From Castor canadensis (lineage: Eukaryota > Chordata > Mammalia > Rodentia > Castoridae), in contig NC_133389.1 in the NCBI RefSeq assembly GCF_047511655.1, forward strand, positions 28,867,501 to 28,931,500: a DNA stretch of 64,000 nt, read 5' to 3'. Each line of letters begins with the position of its first letter. Position 1 is the stretch's first letter. A program made the translations under genes and the position numbers. Below are positions 35,441 through 47,015 of this stretch, piece after piece. The notes under the pieces are model-generated. The model was not told where the DNA came from. It saw only the letters and a program-made list of their open reading frames with translations, and ran no database searches.

Positions 35441-36837
35441 CTTTTTTTTTTGCTAAATGAGCAAGTAGATAATCATTTATTTTATTTGAGCTAGTCACCA
35501 GGGCAGATCAGTTCACTGTTGCCACTTTGAACTCCCTCAAAAACTGGTGACATTTTTTTTTGGTTCCAAATGATCATATGTAGCAGATAATAGCTGCCAT
35601 GCACTTGTACCCACTCTCAGGTGACAATACATCTAAATAAAAGACTACCTTCCCTGGGCCATGTTCCGGCCACTGGAATACATGTGGAACTTTCAGGAAG
35701 TTCTCTATAACAAGTGCTTGACTTAGTTAAGTGCCTCTTTATTCCCTGGCTTGTCCCTCCTTCCTGATGTCTGTAATGTGGATAGAGCCCTAACAGCAAT
35801 TTGGGGTTGTGAGGTGATTTTGAAGATGGAAATTATATGCTAAGTAAAACACAGAAAGATAATAGAGGCTTATCTAACAACTACAATAGTAGTTTCCAAA
35901 TTCGGAATTCCATTTCCAAATTTCCTTAGAGCTCAGCAGCACCGGCAAGTTCAAGAGCAAGAGGTTACCAATTATCATTGCCTACCATAATAGGTTCCTG
36001 TTGTTCTCATGGTATTCATGGGTAGGTTCCAGGCTTAGGAAAGCACACCAATGAGAAAATCAGGATGACAACAAGCAATTCCAATTCAAGACTCTGGGAT
36101 ATGACAGGCAAATAGTTCTTTGCTCAGGAACCGATGTGCATCCTGGTGTTTTTGGTTAGAAAGGGAGCAAGGTAAGCTTGGGAACTCAGGTAAAATCCCT
36201 GAGATTTCCAAATTTGAGCCAGCAGTCACACAGGCCTGAGAGAAAGGAGATAAAGCTTTTGTATGCAGTTTAACTCCAATGCTCACTTGGGCTCTGAAAC
36301 AGAGTTGTAGTTTTAACAAGAGGATGAGACTGGGAGTGGGCTGGTTGTAACTCTGAGAACTGAAAACACCTTCCTGCAGATGGTCATGTTTCCATATCAG
36401 GCTGAATTCACATATAGTTTAGAAGTAATGCATTCAAGTTACCTAAAGCAAATAATCATTCTGAAAAGCCTTGAATCTGTGCTAAATCAAGTACACCCCT
36501 GAAAGCATTAGCTAGTGTCTGGAGTTTTCAAATAATAAAGTCTATTCTTCTCATCCGACTTTTACATCATCTCGCTATTAAAGACAGTGGCTTCCTGGAT
36601 GATTGTTAATGATGGTTTTCTTTATTATATTTTAGACCGTTTAGCAAAGTTTATTGATTTATACTTCCTTGTAATTAGTTGTAGTGATTAAAATAGCTTT
36701 TATGGCCCTCTAGAGATTGACTTTTTAAAAGAATCGACATTTCCCCCAAATTGTGTGCTTTAAAACATGGTTAAATACTGTTTGAATTCAGTACTAAAAC
36801 ATCAATGGTGGAACCGTGATTTCAAATGCAGTTGTTT

Positions 36838-36980
36838 AAATTAGAAATAAGGGCAAAATAGTTTCTGCTGGGTATTGAGGTGGGGGGGGGAGTGGGTGGT
36901 AAGGGAGGGGGTGGGGGCAGGGGGGAGAAATGAACCAAGCCTTGTATGCACATATGAATAATAAAAGAAAAATGAAAAAA
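36838..36980 (+). mobile_element. Young 5'-truncated L1 3' end
   Basis: Flanked by exact 14-bp duplications AAATGCAGTTGTTT (36824-36837 and 36981-36994). The insert is the same 3' end as at 3707-4058, including the G-rich tract (about 36879-36927), AATAAA and a short A tail. Only 143 bp long, so a severely truncated insertion, and recent because the duplications are identical. Confidence 0.9.
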
Positions 36981-37049
36981 AAATGCAGTTGTTTTCTCAT
37001 CCCTATATTTATATAGCACTATCATCCAATTACTTGGCAGCCAATAATA

Positions 37050-37275
37050 ACACCAGACAACTTTCACTGAGTGTTTACAATCGGTAAAAAAAACATTGTG
37101 CTAAGTATCTTAATGAATTATTTCATTTAATCCTCTTCACAATCCTATGAAGTAGGTACAATTTAATTGAAACTTTGAGTTAAGATACCCAGATGATAAA
37201 TGGCAAAGCAAGAATTTGAACCTAGGTCCATTGTAACTTCAAAATCTCTACTTTTAACCACTCAACTCCACTCCT
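37050..37275 (-). repeat. MIR-like ancient SINE, minus strand
   Basis: 'cactgagtgtttacaatcgg', 'catttaatcctcttcacaatcctatgaagtaggtac', 'aaatggcaaagcaagaatttgaacctaggtcca'. Reverse MIR order, nearly full length. Confidence 0.75.
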
Positions 37276-37458
37276 CACTGTCAAGTGAGTCAAGTAGAGT
37301 CTCATCTACACATAGGCATAATTGAAAGGTACTGGAAGACCCCCTTCTTAGCTATCTCCCCTTACCAACCTCACTTTTATGCTTAGCATGATTCCTTTGA
37401 CTAAGGAAAGACAAATACTCCAAGTCAGTGCACAGAGAGTGGTCTGTGCAAGAGCTAA

Positions 37459-37934
37459 CAATATAAAAGTCATAGAGGAAAACATATGAGTATACCTTTG
37501 CAACCATGGGTCAGGCAATGGTATCTTATATATGACACCAAAGATATAGCAACAAAAGAAAATAATAAATAAATTGGAGTTAATCAAAAAAATTTTTAAA
37601 CTTTTGTGCTGGAAATGACACCATAAAGAAAGTGAAAACCTAGCTCACAGAATACAAAAATGTTTCAAATAATATGAAATGACATTCAACATCATGAGAC
37701 ATTCAGTATGAGTACAACAAAACCATAACAAGATATAATTTCATGCCACTAGATGACAGCTACCAAAAGGACAGGCAGTAACAAGCGTTCAGAAAGATGT
37801 GGGAAAATCAGAACCCTTGTACCCTGCTGGTAAGAATTTAAAATGGTGTGCAGTCACTGTGAAAATAGTTTGGCAGTTCCTCAAAAAATTAAAATTACCA
37901 TGTCACTGAGAAATTTTACTCCTAGCTATGTACC
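37459..37934 (+). mobile_element. L1 ORF2 3' fragment, plus strand
   Basis: Reads through L1 ORF2 C-terminal region landmarks: 'gtcatagaggaaaacatatgag', 'catgggtcaggcaatggtatctta', 'gacaccaaagatatagcaacaaaag', 'aagatgtgggaaaatcagaacccttg'. Interrupted at 37935 by an LTR; a further ~30 bp of the same L1 follows the LTR (about 38384-38417). Many frame breaks. Confidence 0.8.
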
Positions 37935-38383
37935 TGTTATGGTTTGGATAGAAAGTGCTCTCCAAAAGGTCCACATGTTGAGGAGTTGATTCCCCAGCTG
38001 GTGGATTCAAACATTAAGTGGTAATTGTACTATGAGGGCTCTGACATAACCAATGGATTAACCCCTTGGTGGATTCAGAATTTGATGGTATTATTGAGAA
38101 GTGGTGGAAACTAGAAAGCAGGGCTTAGTTGGAAGAAATATGTCACTGGGGATGGAAGGTATAGCTTATCCTCTTGGCTCTCTGCTTCCTGGCCAACATG
38201 AGGTGAACAGATTTCCTCTGCCATGTCCTCCCACCATGATTTTCTGCCTCACCATAACCTAAAAGCAATGGAGCCAGCTAATCATGGACTGAAGCCTCTG
38301 AAACTATGAATCAAAGTAAATCTTTCCTCCTTTTAAGTTGTTATAATAAGGTATTTTTTCACAGTAATACAAAGTGACTAACA
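37935..38383 (+). mobile_element. Solo LTR, ERVL-MaLR type, inserted in an L1
   Basis: Begins TGTTATGGTTTGG and ends TGACTAACA (terminal inverted TGTTA/TAACA). Internal phrases 'cccagctggtgg', 'gagggctctgacataaccaatggattaa', 'ggaaactagaaagcagggc' and 'aatcaaagtaaatctttcctcc' are those of mammalian MLT/MST-like LTRs. 449 bp, no internal retroviral genes. L1 sequence resumes right after it. Confidence 0.8.
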
Positions 38384-38417
38384 CTAAAAGTATTGAAAAC
38401 AATGATTCAAACAATGG

Positions 38418-38905
38418 CTTTTCATGGCTACTATTCCATTGTATGCTTATACCCCATTTTGTTTAGTCATTCTTCTATTGATGAATATTTGGGTGGTTTC
38501 TACCCTTTGTCTATTGTAAATAGTGCTGCTTCAAATACTTGTGTACAAGTATTTGAATACCTGTTTTCAATACCTTTGAGTACATACCTAGGAGTAGAAT
38601 TGCTGGGTGATATGATAAATGGTTTAAATTTTGAGAAACCACCAAACTATTTTCCGTGGTGGCTGCCCACTATTTTACATTCCTACCAGCAGTGTACAAG
38701 GGTTCTAATTTCCCACATCTTCACCAATGCTTGTTACTGCCTGTCCTTTTGATAACTGTCATCCTAGTGGAATGAAACAGCATCTCATTGTGATTTTGAT
38801 TTTGATTTCCTGGATGATTCATGATGTTGAACATCTTTTCATGAGTTTGTTAGTTATCTGTATACCTTCTCTGGAGAAATGTCTATTCAAATCTTTTTTA
38901 CCATT
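38418..38905 (-). mobile_element. L1 3' fragment, minus strand
   Basis: Reverse complement of the same ORF2-end/3' region as the plus-strand fragment next door: 'atctcaccaatgcttgttactgcctgtccttttg'-like sequence here mirrors 'aaaaggacaggcagtaacaagcgtt' there. Also 'attccattgtatgcttataccccattttg' and 'tggatgattcatgatgttgaacatctttt'. Follows the plus-strand copy tail-to-tail. Confidence 0.75.
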
Positions 38906-39688
38906 TTCTTTTACTTTTCCTTTTTTTTGCCAGTACTACCAAGAAAAATAAAAGGAAAAAAGAGAACAAAAGCAACACTGTATCATGACAGTCAATAAAT
39001 GTGTCATCAATGCATGCTCTGACACACCTTGACAAACAAATACCTAACACACCATTCATATTACTTTATAACAGTCCCACTTTTGCCTGTGTCTATAGCT
39101 AAAGACAAAAGAGAAATGATACTTTTTGTTTTTCCCTTCAGGGAAAAGTATGTTAGAAGAAAACCATGTGATTGTTCTATTATTTCAGAAAAGGAAAGCT
39201 GTTCCATAGTGTAACAAGTCTGCAGAGCCCTCGCAGGCCACAAATTCTTTCTAACATCTATATTCATCCTTCATGATGTATTTGTGTGCCTTCCCCTTAC
39301 TCCACCACCAACTATCTTTCCAGAGTATATACATGGCTGACTCAAGAAAGATTAATAAGGTAATGTTTACAAGAGAGTTCTTGCCTCTAATAAGCTACAT
39401 AAATAACAACAGATGTAAGAAAATTCTTGGGAGATACTAATTAATTCTCAGAACTCCTAAGAGGTTTCCTTCCTTTAACATTAAATAACAAGGCAGGAAT
39501 ACTCTTGGCAACCACAGGTGCTCCGTCTTCTGGAACAGAACTTTTTATTCCTCTCAGTAAGCCAACGTTACTGACCCTTGCAGCTACTCCAGAACCAAAC
39601 TGAATTGGGGTAGTATTCCCAAATATCCAAAGGCTTGAAAACCAATACTAGAGAAAAGAAATATATCTAATGTTTTGTACCACCACTT

Positions 39689-39825
39689 CTTTTTTTTTTT
39701 TTTTTTTGAGATAGAGTCTTACAATGTAGTATCCAGACTAGATTGGGCTATAGCCCAGGCTGGCCTCAAACTTGTGATCTTAGCTTCCTGAGTACATGTG
39801 CCACTCACTTGGCTCCACCACTTTT
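39689..39825 (-). repeat. B1-like SINE, minus strand, long poly(T)
   Basis: 18-base T tract, then 'gagatagagtcttacaatgtag', 'agcccaggctggcctcaaacttgtgatctt' and 'cttcctgagtacatgtgccac'. Contains a short internal duplication around 'agactagattgggctatag'. Confidence 0.8.
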
Positions 39826-40189
39826 ATCTTAATTTTTTTGATGTTACCAGTCTACAGAATACAACTCAAATCCTTACATATTGGTAATTTGGACCCAATC
39901 TCAATTTGTTATCTCACATCAGGACTTCTTTCCTACATTGGTCACCTTTTTCTGGTCTTCTTGCCTTTGTTGACACCATTTCTCCATCTAGAAGTTCCTC
40001 TTGCTCCTTTCTTCTTGCCTAAATTCTGTCCAACTCCCAAGATTCAGCTGAAGTCAATTCCTGGCCCTAGTTCTCCAAACCCTCAGAGTCTTCCTGTTCT
40101 CTCAATCTTGTAAGGCACCTGCTTTTCTATGCCAATCAGTTGGTGTTCCTTATGTGGTGCCTTTGGTTTGTATTGCTCTTGCTTGGGCG

Positions 40190-40280
40190 TGTGCCCAGTG
40201 AGACTGTAAATTCCTTCAGGGCAGGAACAAATACTCCCTGTCCTACATCGTGCTCAACTTGGCTCAATAAATACAGCTGT
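40190..40280 (+). repeat. L2 3' end
   Basis: 'gtgagactgtaaattccttcagggcaggaac' and 'ttggctcaataaatacag' are the terminal L2 phrases. Confidence 0.6.
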
Positions 40281-41148
40281 TCCATGTTTTCTAATGCAGA
40301 TGACTTGGATGCCTTAAAGGCTCAGAACTTGTATACAGGTTTGTAAAAAACTATCAGAACTTGGGAAGATGCAATGTGGCCAGCCAAGCTAGTCTTCCTC
40401 CCTAGCCATGCTCCATTTGTTATCAGCATCTCTTCCTCCCACCAATGCCCTTCACAGTCTCTGTCTCTCTTCTGCTTATATAGACAGATGCCTTTTGATT
40501 TTCAAACTTCTATATATATTACACAGTTTATCTCCAGATGCAAAGTTGGTTAACTCTGCCAACACCAACAGATGAAGGCAGGAGTTTGCACAGAGTCACT
40601 GGGTTTTAAGAATAAACAGCCCAACCACAGTCTTCCTTGAACTTTGCCTTCTCCTCTGGCTGCTGTCCCTTTTCTCCTTCTTGTTCCTGCCAGTTCCTTC
40701 TACAGTTCTTTGCAGATTTATGTGTTCCTTGGCACCTAGCTTCTACAACACCAGGGGACAGATTTAACTTTATATTGGATCAAGTCTTTGTTGTTCTTAT
40801 TTTGTTGATTCCTGATTGTATCTGTTTTGTACCCTTTCTTTAAAACCATATTTTAAGAAATGTTTAAGAAATTAAGCAATAAATAAAGCCCTAAAATCTC
40901 AGCTAAGCAAGTGACTTAGCATTGTGAATGTTTATCACTTATCCAATGTTGCTCAGAAGAAACTTCCCTAGGCACTATGGTTCTGACAATTCTGACATCT
41001 TCCAAGCTCTCCAGGGAATGCACTCCATCCAGCAGCCATCAGAAGAAAAGAGACATTGTAGAGAAGACTCTTTTAAGGCCTTAGGCTAAAAATGAAATTT
41101 ACATTCTGTTGACCTGAACTCAATGGTACAGTCCCACCTCACTGTAGG

Positions 41149-41663
41149 TGTTGGGGTCTGGGGACCTAAAGGAAAGATGAGTGAGTCAGTATCCCATTCC
41201 TTTTGAGAGCACTATGAGCCCTGCACCCTGAGAAGGAGTTACAAATCTGCATTGCTATACCCTAAGGAGGAGATACAGGGTCTCATAAATTTGCGACAGG
41301 GCTGGTAAACAAACTGCTCCAAGGTTGTTTCCCCCATCCAATAAGGGGCAAACAGACCAGCTCATGGAAGAGAGCCTGCGCCCGGGAGTCCACTGCCAAT
41401 GGAACAAAGCCCACTGAACCCCTACCCTAGCCCAGAGTGAAAGCGTCCATAAAAAGCCCCAGCCTTCACCTGAGCAGGAGCCACGGGTTTCCGGGCTCCG
41501 CTGCACTGCTCTAGCCGTTGCCTTTCCTTTCTCTCTAATGAACCATACCTTGTGGACCAGCCTTATCTCACGAGTCAATCAGCTGCCTCACAACCCAGTT
41601 CTCTGGCCTGTGAAGGCAAGAACACTCTGCACCCACCCACAACATTCACACCAGAGTGTAACA
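41149..41663 (+). mobile_element. Solo LTR of a class I (ERV1-like) endogenous retrovirus
   Basis: Starts TGTTGGGGTC and ends GAGTGTAACA (TGTT/AACA termini), flanked by the 4-bp duplication TAGG at 41145-41148 and 41664-41667; 4 bp is the class I ERV duplication length. A TATA-like CATAAAAAG lies at about 41449 with the expected CT/CG-rich R-like region after it. 515 bp. No gag, pol or env next to it, so it is the product of LTR-LTR recombination. Confidence 0.75.
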
Positions 41664-42042
41664 TAGGGAATCCGCAAAACGCGGACTCAGAAAGGATCCA
41701 AGCGGATGCTTGTGAATATTAACAATCGTTACCACACCACATCACTTGTATCTTTTAGCTGCTTTCTCCTTTTATCTATAATATGAAGCCTATTTTTTTA
41801 TTTCTTTTTTCTGCAAGAGATTCTTTATAAGCACACCGCTTTTTGTTCTTATTTGGATCAATGCTTTGTGGGTTTATAGCCTTCCACTCATTCAAGATTC
41901 TTCCCATTGCCCGCTTAGTTTAGTTCTGCCATTTCTTATAATTTTTCTTCCTATTTTTATCAATGTATTGTTGGAATACACCTTCAAATAACTTTCTCAA
42001 AAAGGCTACATGAAATGAATCTTCATTACAATATAAACTTCT

Positions 42043-42215
42043 AAGCTGGGCAAGGTGGCTCACATCTATAATTTCTGCTACTCTGGAGGTAGAGGTAGGA
42101 GGATTGAGAGCTCCAGGACAACCTGAGAAAGTTACTGAGTCATTTTCTGAAAATAAGATTTTATAAAAGATCAGAGCCTAGTTGGACCAAACAAAACAAA
42201 ACAAAAAACCCCAAG
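42043..42215 (+). repeat. B1-like SINE with partial ID-type tail
   Basis: 'gctgggcaaggtggctcacatctataatttctgctactctggagg', 'gagctccaggacaacctgagaaagttactgagtcattttctg' and a degraded A-rich second half ending 'ccaaacaaaacaaaacaaaaaacc'. Confidence 0.75.
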
Positions 42216-43136
42216 TTTCTTGAAACATGGCCTTTGCCATGCATACTGTTCTAACACTATTGCCTTAAAGAATACCAATATAGTTACTCAAGAAGTATTT
42301 GCTGGCTAGTAAACACTTTTTGAGTCTTGAATGTTTAAAATACTTTAAAAATATAGTTTTTGCTAGGAGAATGTTAGATTTGCTTTGTTTATTTTTTTCA
42401 TTTTTAAAATTAGTCAATATTGGAAGGCAGTAGATAGTTTGACAGCACAATTATAGATTCAAATTTATTTTCCTTCAAAACTTGAAAGATGTCATTGTCT
42501 CCTATATTTGGTGCTAATTGTTTTCTTTTTTCTTTATAGATAACATTTTCCTCCCTTGAAGCTTTTAGAAGCTTCTCTTTAATAAGATACTTTGTATTTT
42601 GAAAACTACTTAACCTACTTAGTACCTACTAGGTCTTTACAGTGAGAACACTCTTATTCTTTTCATCTTTGGAAGTTTTTATTCTGTATTATTATTTCCT
42701 AGCCCAAATTTCTGTCCCTATGAAACTCCTTGGGCAAGGATGATGGAAGTCAGTGCTGGGAAAGGTGACTACTTCACAGAGAGATCCTCAACAGATCCAT
42801 CTGTTTTCAGCTTTACTTTTCCTTCTGGGTCTCTGGATGAGGAACTTTTGTGAAATGCTTCATAACAGTAACTTCCACTTTCATGCAACCCCTCCATGGT
42901 TCATTCCAAGATATAGCTTTGTCCATTGTACTGCATCCATTCATTAACTTTCATAAACTTTCTTCTTTTTTTTGTCTTCCAGAGACTGTTGAAATTGCTG
43001 ATATTCCTCCAACTTTACTATTACAAACATATTTCCTTTTTAGTCCATTATAATTTAATGGAATCTCAGGAAGTAGTAAAGAGGAGTACATGTAGTTGTT
43101 GCACAATCCTGAAGTAGAAGATAATTATATACATCC

Positions 43137-43188
43137 ATATATATGTGTGTATATATATATAGGTATATATATATACACACATATATAT
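43137..43188. repeat. 52-bp AT-rich perfect palindrome
   Basis: Arms 43137-43161 and 43164-43188 are exact 25-bp reverse complements (pattern ATATATAT-GTGTGT-ATATATATATA) around a 2-nt spacer GG. Such a sequence can extrude as a cruciform. It is likely derived from a TA/TG microsatellite. Confidence 0.9.
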
Positions 43189-43934
43189 ATATTTAAAAGC
43201 CCTCATATAATCTTGATGAGCAGCCAAGTTTGGAAGACATTGTCCTGAACTACCTTTTGTTCTCCTGTTCCTTTTATTTTAACACTGAACATTTGCTGTT
43301 TTGTAACTCCTTGCATCCTCTGACTCATTTTTCTTAGTACTGCTCACTTTCAGCAGAACAGAACTATTGGGGACCAGGCATGAACCCTGGACTGGGATAT
43401 AATGGAGTTTGCACAGCCTCTCCATGTAGAAGTTTGCACAGTCTCTTCTACCATAATTTTCCCAGTACCTAGTGTCTTGACCTTTGTTCTCACATCTCCT
43501 TGAAGAATACAACCTGTTGTGTCTGCATACCAGACTCCTTATGCAAAACTAGATAAAGTACCAGAACTCTTAGGGACTCCCTAATTCCAAGTTAATCAAT
43601 ACCTTAGATAAGGTGTCCTGAGTGCCTTGATGGTTCCAGAACTGATGTGTTATAATTAAGCTTCATTAGCCTTAGGAAAATTAGCCCACCAAACCTCAGT
43701 CCTTTCACCTTGTATCAAGAATTGTTAAAGCTTGATTTTTACCTGAGTCTTTCCCTTGTACAGACCTATAAAATAAACACTCTGGCTCAGGTAGGTGCTC
43801 ACGTTTCTCATCAGGAACGTGCAGCCCTCCCATCCCCAGCTTTTCTGTTTTATGTATATATGTCTGTGTGTGTCTTATTTCTCATTCCTCGCCGATCTTG
43901 GTCAGGTTCACACAGCATACCCACGCAGGTCACG

Positions 43935-44050
43935 GGCACAGAACTGTGTCTGATTATTTGTGCTTAGCCTACTGCACCTCACGCAATCTCTTGCATGCTG
44001 TAAGGCACCTCTTAAAAGTTCAATAAATTCTCGTTGAATGAAAGAATGAA
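43935..44050 (+). repeat. L2 3' end
   Basis: 'cttagcctactgcacctcacgcaatctcttgcatgctgtaagg' and 'aaaagttcaataaattctcgttgaatgaaagaatgaa' are the L2 tail with its short terminal repeat. Confidence 0.65.
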
Positions 44051-45853
44051 CAAAAGAATGAATGGTATGCATTTGAGTAAGTAGTTTCTCTAGATCTGTT
44101 ATTTTGTTTTCTCAGGTGGTATTTTTTTAAATAAAATTAGTCATCTGTATATAGTCTTTGGGGATTAATCCCCTCTTAAAATAGATACGATGACTTGTTT
44201 TTATTTTTTAAAGAAACTTTCCATTTCCAAGACCTATTTCCAGAAACACTTCATAATGCAGAAGCTTTCAGCTTGTAAGTGGCTTCACTGGAGTCTTATA
44301 CCAGAAATAGCTTGTATGAATCCATAAACATGAATGAGGCTCATTTGTGGGATTTTCCTATTTTGGTCCAACACTGACCTCAAATAGATCCCATTTGGGT
44401 GAATTCTGCTGCCATAAACCCATTTAAACTCAAATTTGCTATTGTAAATAACAAGATTAAAAGCAAACATACCTCAGCCATCATTGATTCATAGCTCAGA
44501 CATAGGTAATAAAATAAATATGTCTACTAAAATATGTTATCAGGATAAAAATGTTAAAAACCATGATCCATTTTTGTCAGTCTTCAAAGTGAGTCTAAAT
44601 TTTTAATAAATCACATACATCATCTTTATCTTCATGAGTTATTTTTTAGTGATTCCAAGAATAGAGACGCAGACATTTAAAAATAAGGAGAACAAAAGCC
44701 AACAAGTTCATTGAAGAATTGTTCTAAGCTCTTGTAGAAAAAAAAAAACACTTTGACCACATACTTGATATTTTTTCACTGACTTAGCAAAGGGTTTTAG
44801 TCAATTTAAATAGAAACTGATTTCTTCAATATGCAGGGTTTTCACCTTTTACAGATGAGTTGGCTATCATTCATAACATTTAAGTCAGTTAGGATCATGG
44901 GGATATTATCAGCACAACCCAGAATGTGGGAAATTCTGCAGGACAAATGATTCAGTTCTCTCAACAAATAACTTGCTCTCATAACTTGGTTTTTCACAGT
45001 ACATGGGCTGCTCTGAAGAGAATCAACTGTAGAGAAGCAAAAGTAGAAACACAGAGACCAGTCAGGAGGGATACTACACCAATCGATACAAAAGAGAATG
45101 GTGAGCTTGGACCAGGATTTTAGATGAGGAGAAGGTGCAAAGCAATCAGATTTGGATATACTTTTTCTTCTTTGTCAGAAAAGGTATTTATTATTGATAG
45201 TGAGTGAAGTAAAGTTGTCAGTACATGATAGAGGTTGAATAAGCCAAGGTTGCCTTTATATTGATAAAAATGCCTTATTTCGCTTGCAATCATAAACATT
45301 ATTCCAGTAAAAGAGGTACATTTTCTCTCCTTGTTGTCTTCTTACTTGCTTGATCATCATACTAAGTTATAATGAATTAGCTCGTTGATAATCAAAGAAG
45401 AGAAAACACCAACAAGCCACAGCCTAGAAAATTCTACCCAGCACGGTTGTCCCAGCTATGTTTTCTTGGTCTCTTCTCCAATTATTTTGGTCTCCATGTC
45501 TCCTCTTGGCTTTGCAAGAAAGGAGACCCATCGATGGCAGGTTTGGTGTGAGGAAAAACATTTTATGGTTAGTAGCAATCAAACAGAAAGTATAAAAAGG
45601 TGAAGAGGGCTGCTCTCCTCTTTAGTGTACATCATAAATTGCCTTCATTCATACTCAGCAGTGTCGTTTGATGACTGGTCCCTGTCTAGGCTTGGCTTTT
45701 CAAATTGTTGCTGATCAAAACATAATATGATTTTGTTGAATCCATTTTTCAGTGATCTTCTCTTTAATTGGGCTATTTTCTAATCGGAGAAAAAAAATGT
45801 TCCTTCTCTGGCATTAACGTTCAGGGAGTTTTGTATGTTCTCAAAGTTGATTT

Positions 45854-46506
45854 TTATCCTCCCTTCTCAAGCATGCTCTATTTGGCATGGTTGACACAGA
45901 GGGTGTACTGGCAAGCCAGAGCAGAGCAGCTGAGAGTCTGGTGGGTGTTCTTGGCCTGCAGATCAACACAGACTGGATAATACTCATACTGCTTGAACTT
46001 CACTCCTACCTCTTTGGCAGCTTTCTGATATTGCTCGGTGGAACTTTGTAGAACTCTGAGCTCCTCTCCTCCAGTCCAGCCAACTGCTCTTTGTAGAACA
46101 CACCCTGCTTCTTTATCATTTGGCCTTTCTCTTCCAGCTGCCTAACCAGGTGTTTTGCCTTCCACTGTTCCTCCTCACTCAATATCCTTTCTGGAAGAAT
46201 AGCTCTGGTTAACTGCTCATTGGCTGGAGCCCTCTCTTGCTCCAGGTCCTTGGCTTACTTCAGTTGCTTCTGATTTTCAGATTTCTTTTTGGCTTGCTTC
46301 AATGCCAGTTCCTCTGCTACTCTTCAATTCATCCAAAATTGAAGCACCATAAATATCAGAATACTGCTGAGACTTTGAACCAGGTGGACAGGATTCCTTC
46401 TTTTGATCAATCACATTTTCTGAAAGCCAGACACCATTCACCACAATGATGTTCTCATTCTTGTCACCTCCAAGGTGACCCAGCGGGTGCTGGTGGTCCT
46501 GCCCAT
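45854..46506 (-). pseudogene. CHCHD3P: CHCHD3 (MIC19) processed pseudogene
   Basis: On the - strand, from ATG at 46506 to the stop at 45854, pieces of all parts of the mitochondrial cristae protein CHCHD3 appear without introns: MGRTTSTRWVT at the N-terminus, then LSENVIDQKKES, QQYSDIYGASI, ANEQLTRAIL, YKEQLAGLEERSSEFY and finally CVNHAK*SMLEKGG*. CHCHD3 belongs to the MICOS complex and carries a C-terminal CHCH (twin CX9C) fold. Damage seen: Gln codons turned to stops in LKQAK-like and HAKQSM-like positions, at least three frameshifts, and loss of about 21 bp near 45948 that removes one of the CX9C cysteines. The source gene has many exons, so intronless homology means retroposition by L1. 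A poly(A) tail and target duplications are no longer visible. Confidence 0.92.
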
Positions 46507-46651
46507 AGCTCCTGCTTCTGTCCCTGCAGAGCCCTAGCGTGGATATGTGACCACTTCAGACCCCGTGTGCATGCAGAGATGCTGGACTCTTCCCTTGCCC
46601 AGTGGGAGCAAGGCCATGACCACCAAGAAGTGGACATACATTTATACATTG

Positions 46652-47015
46652 TCTTGGTCCATTTCGTGCTGTTGTAACAGAATACCACAAACTAGGCAAT
46701 GTGTACTGAAAAGATATTCATTGGTTCACATTTCCTGAGGCTAAGAAGTCTAAAATCAAGAGACCAGCTTCTGGTTAGGGAATTTCTGCTGTGTCAAACT
46801 GTGGCAGGAGGTCAAAGAGAAAGCAAGAGAAGGCAAGACAGCTGAACTTGCCCTTTTGCAATGAACTCACTCTTGACATACAGTATTAGTTAATCCATTC
46901 ATGAAAGAAGAGTCCTTAAGGCCTAATCCCCTTTTAAGGATTCCACCCCTTACTCCTGTTACAGTGGCAACTGAATTTCAGCATGAATTTTGGAGGGACC
47001 ATTCAAACAATAGCA
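46652..47015 (+). repeat. Old interspersed repeat, family A (copy 3)
   Basis: 'ggtccatttcgtgctgttgtaacagaataccacaaactaggcaat', 'cctgaggctaagaagtctaaaatcaagagaccagcttctgg', 'aatgaactcactc', 'gcatgaattttggagggaccattcaaacaatagca'. Best preserved copy. Confidence 0.8.
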
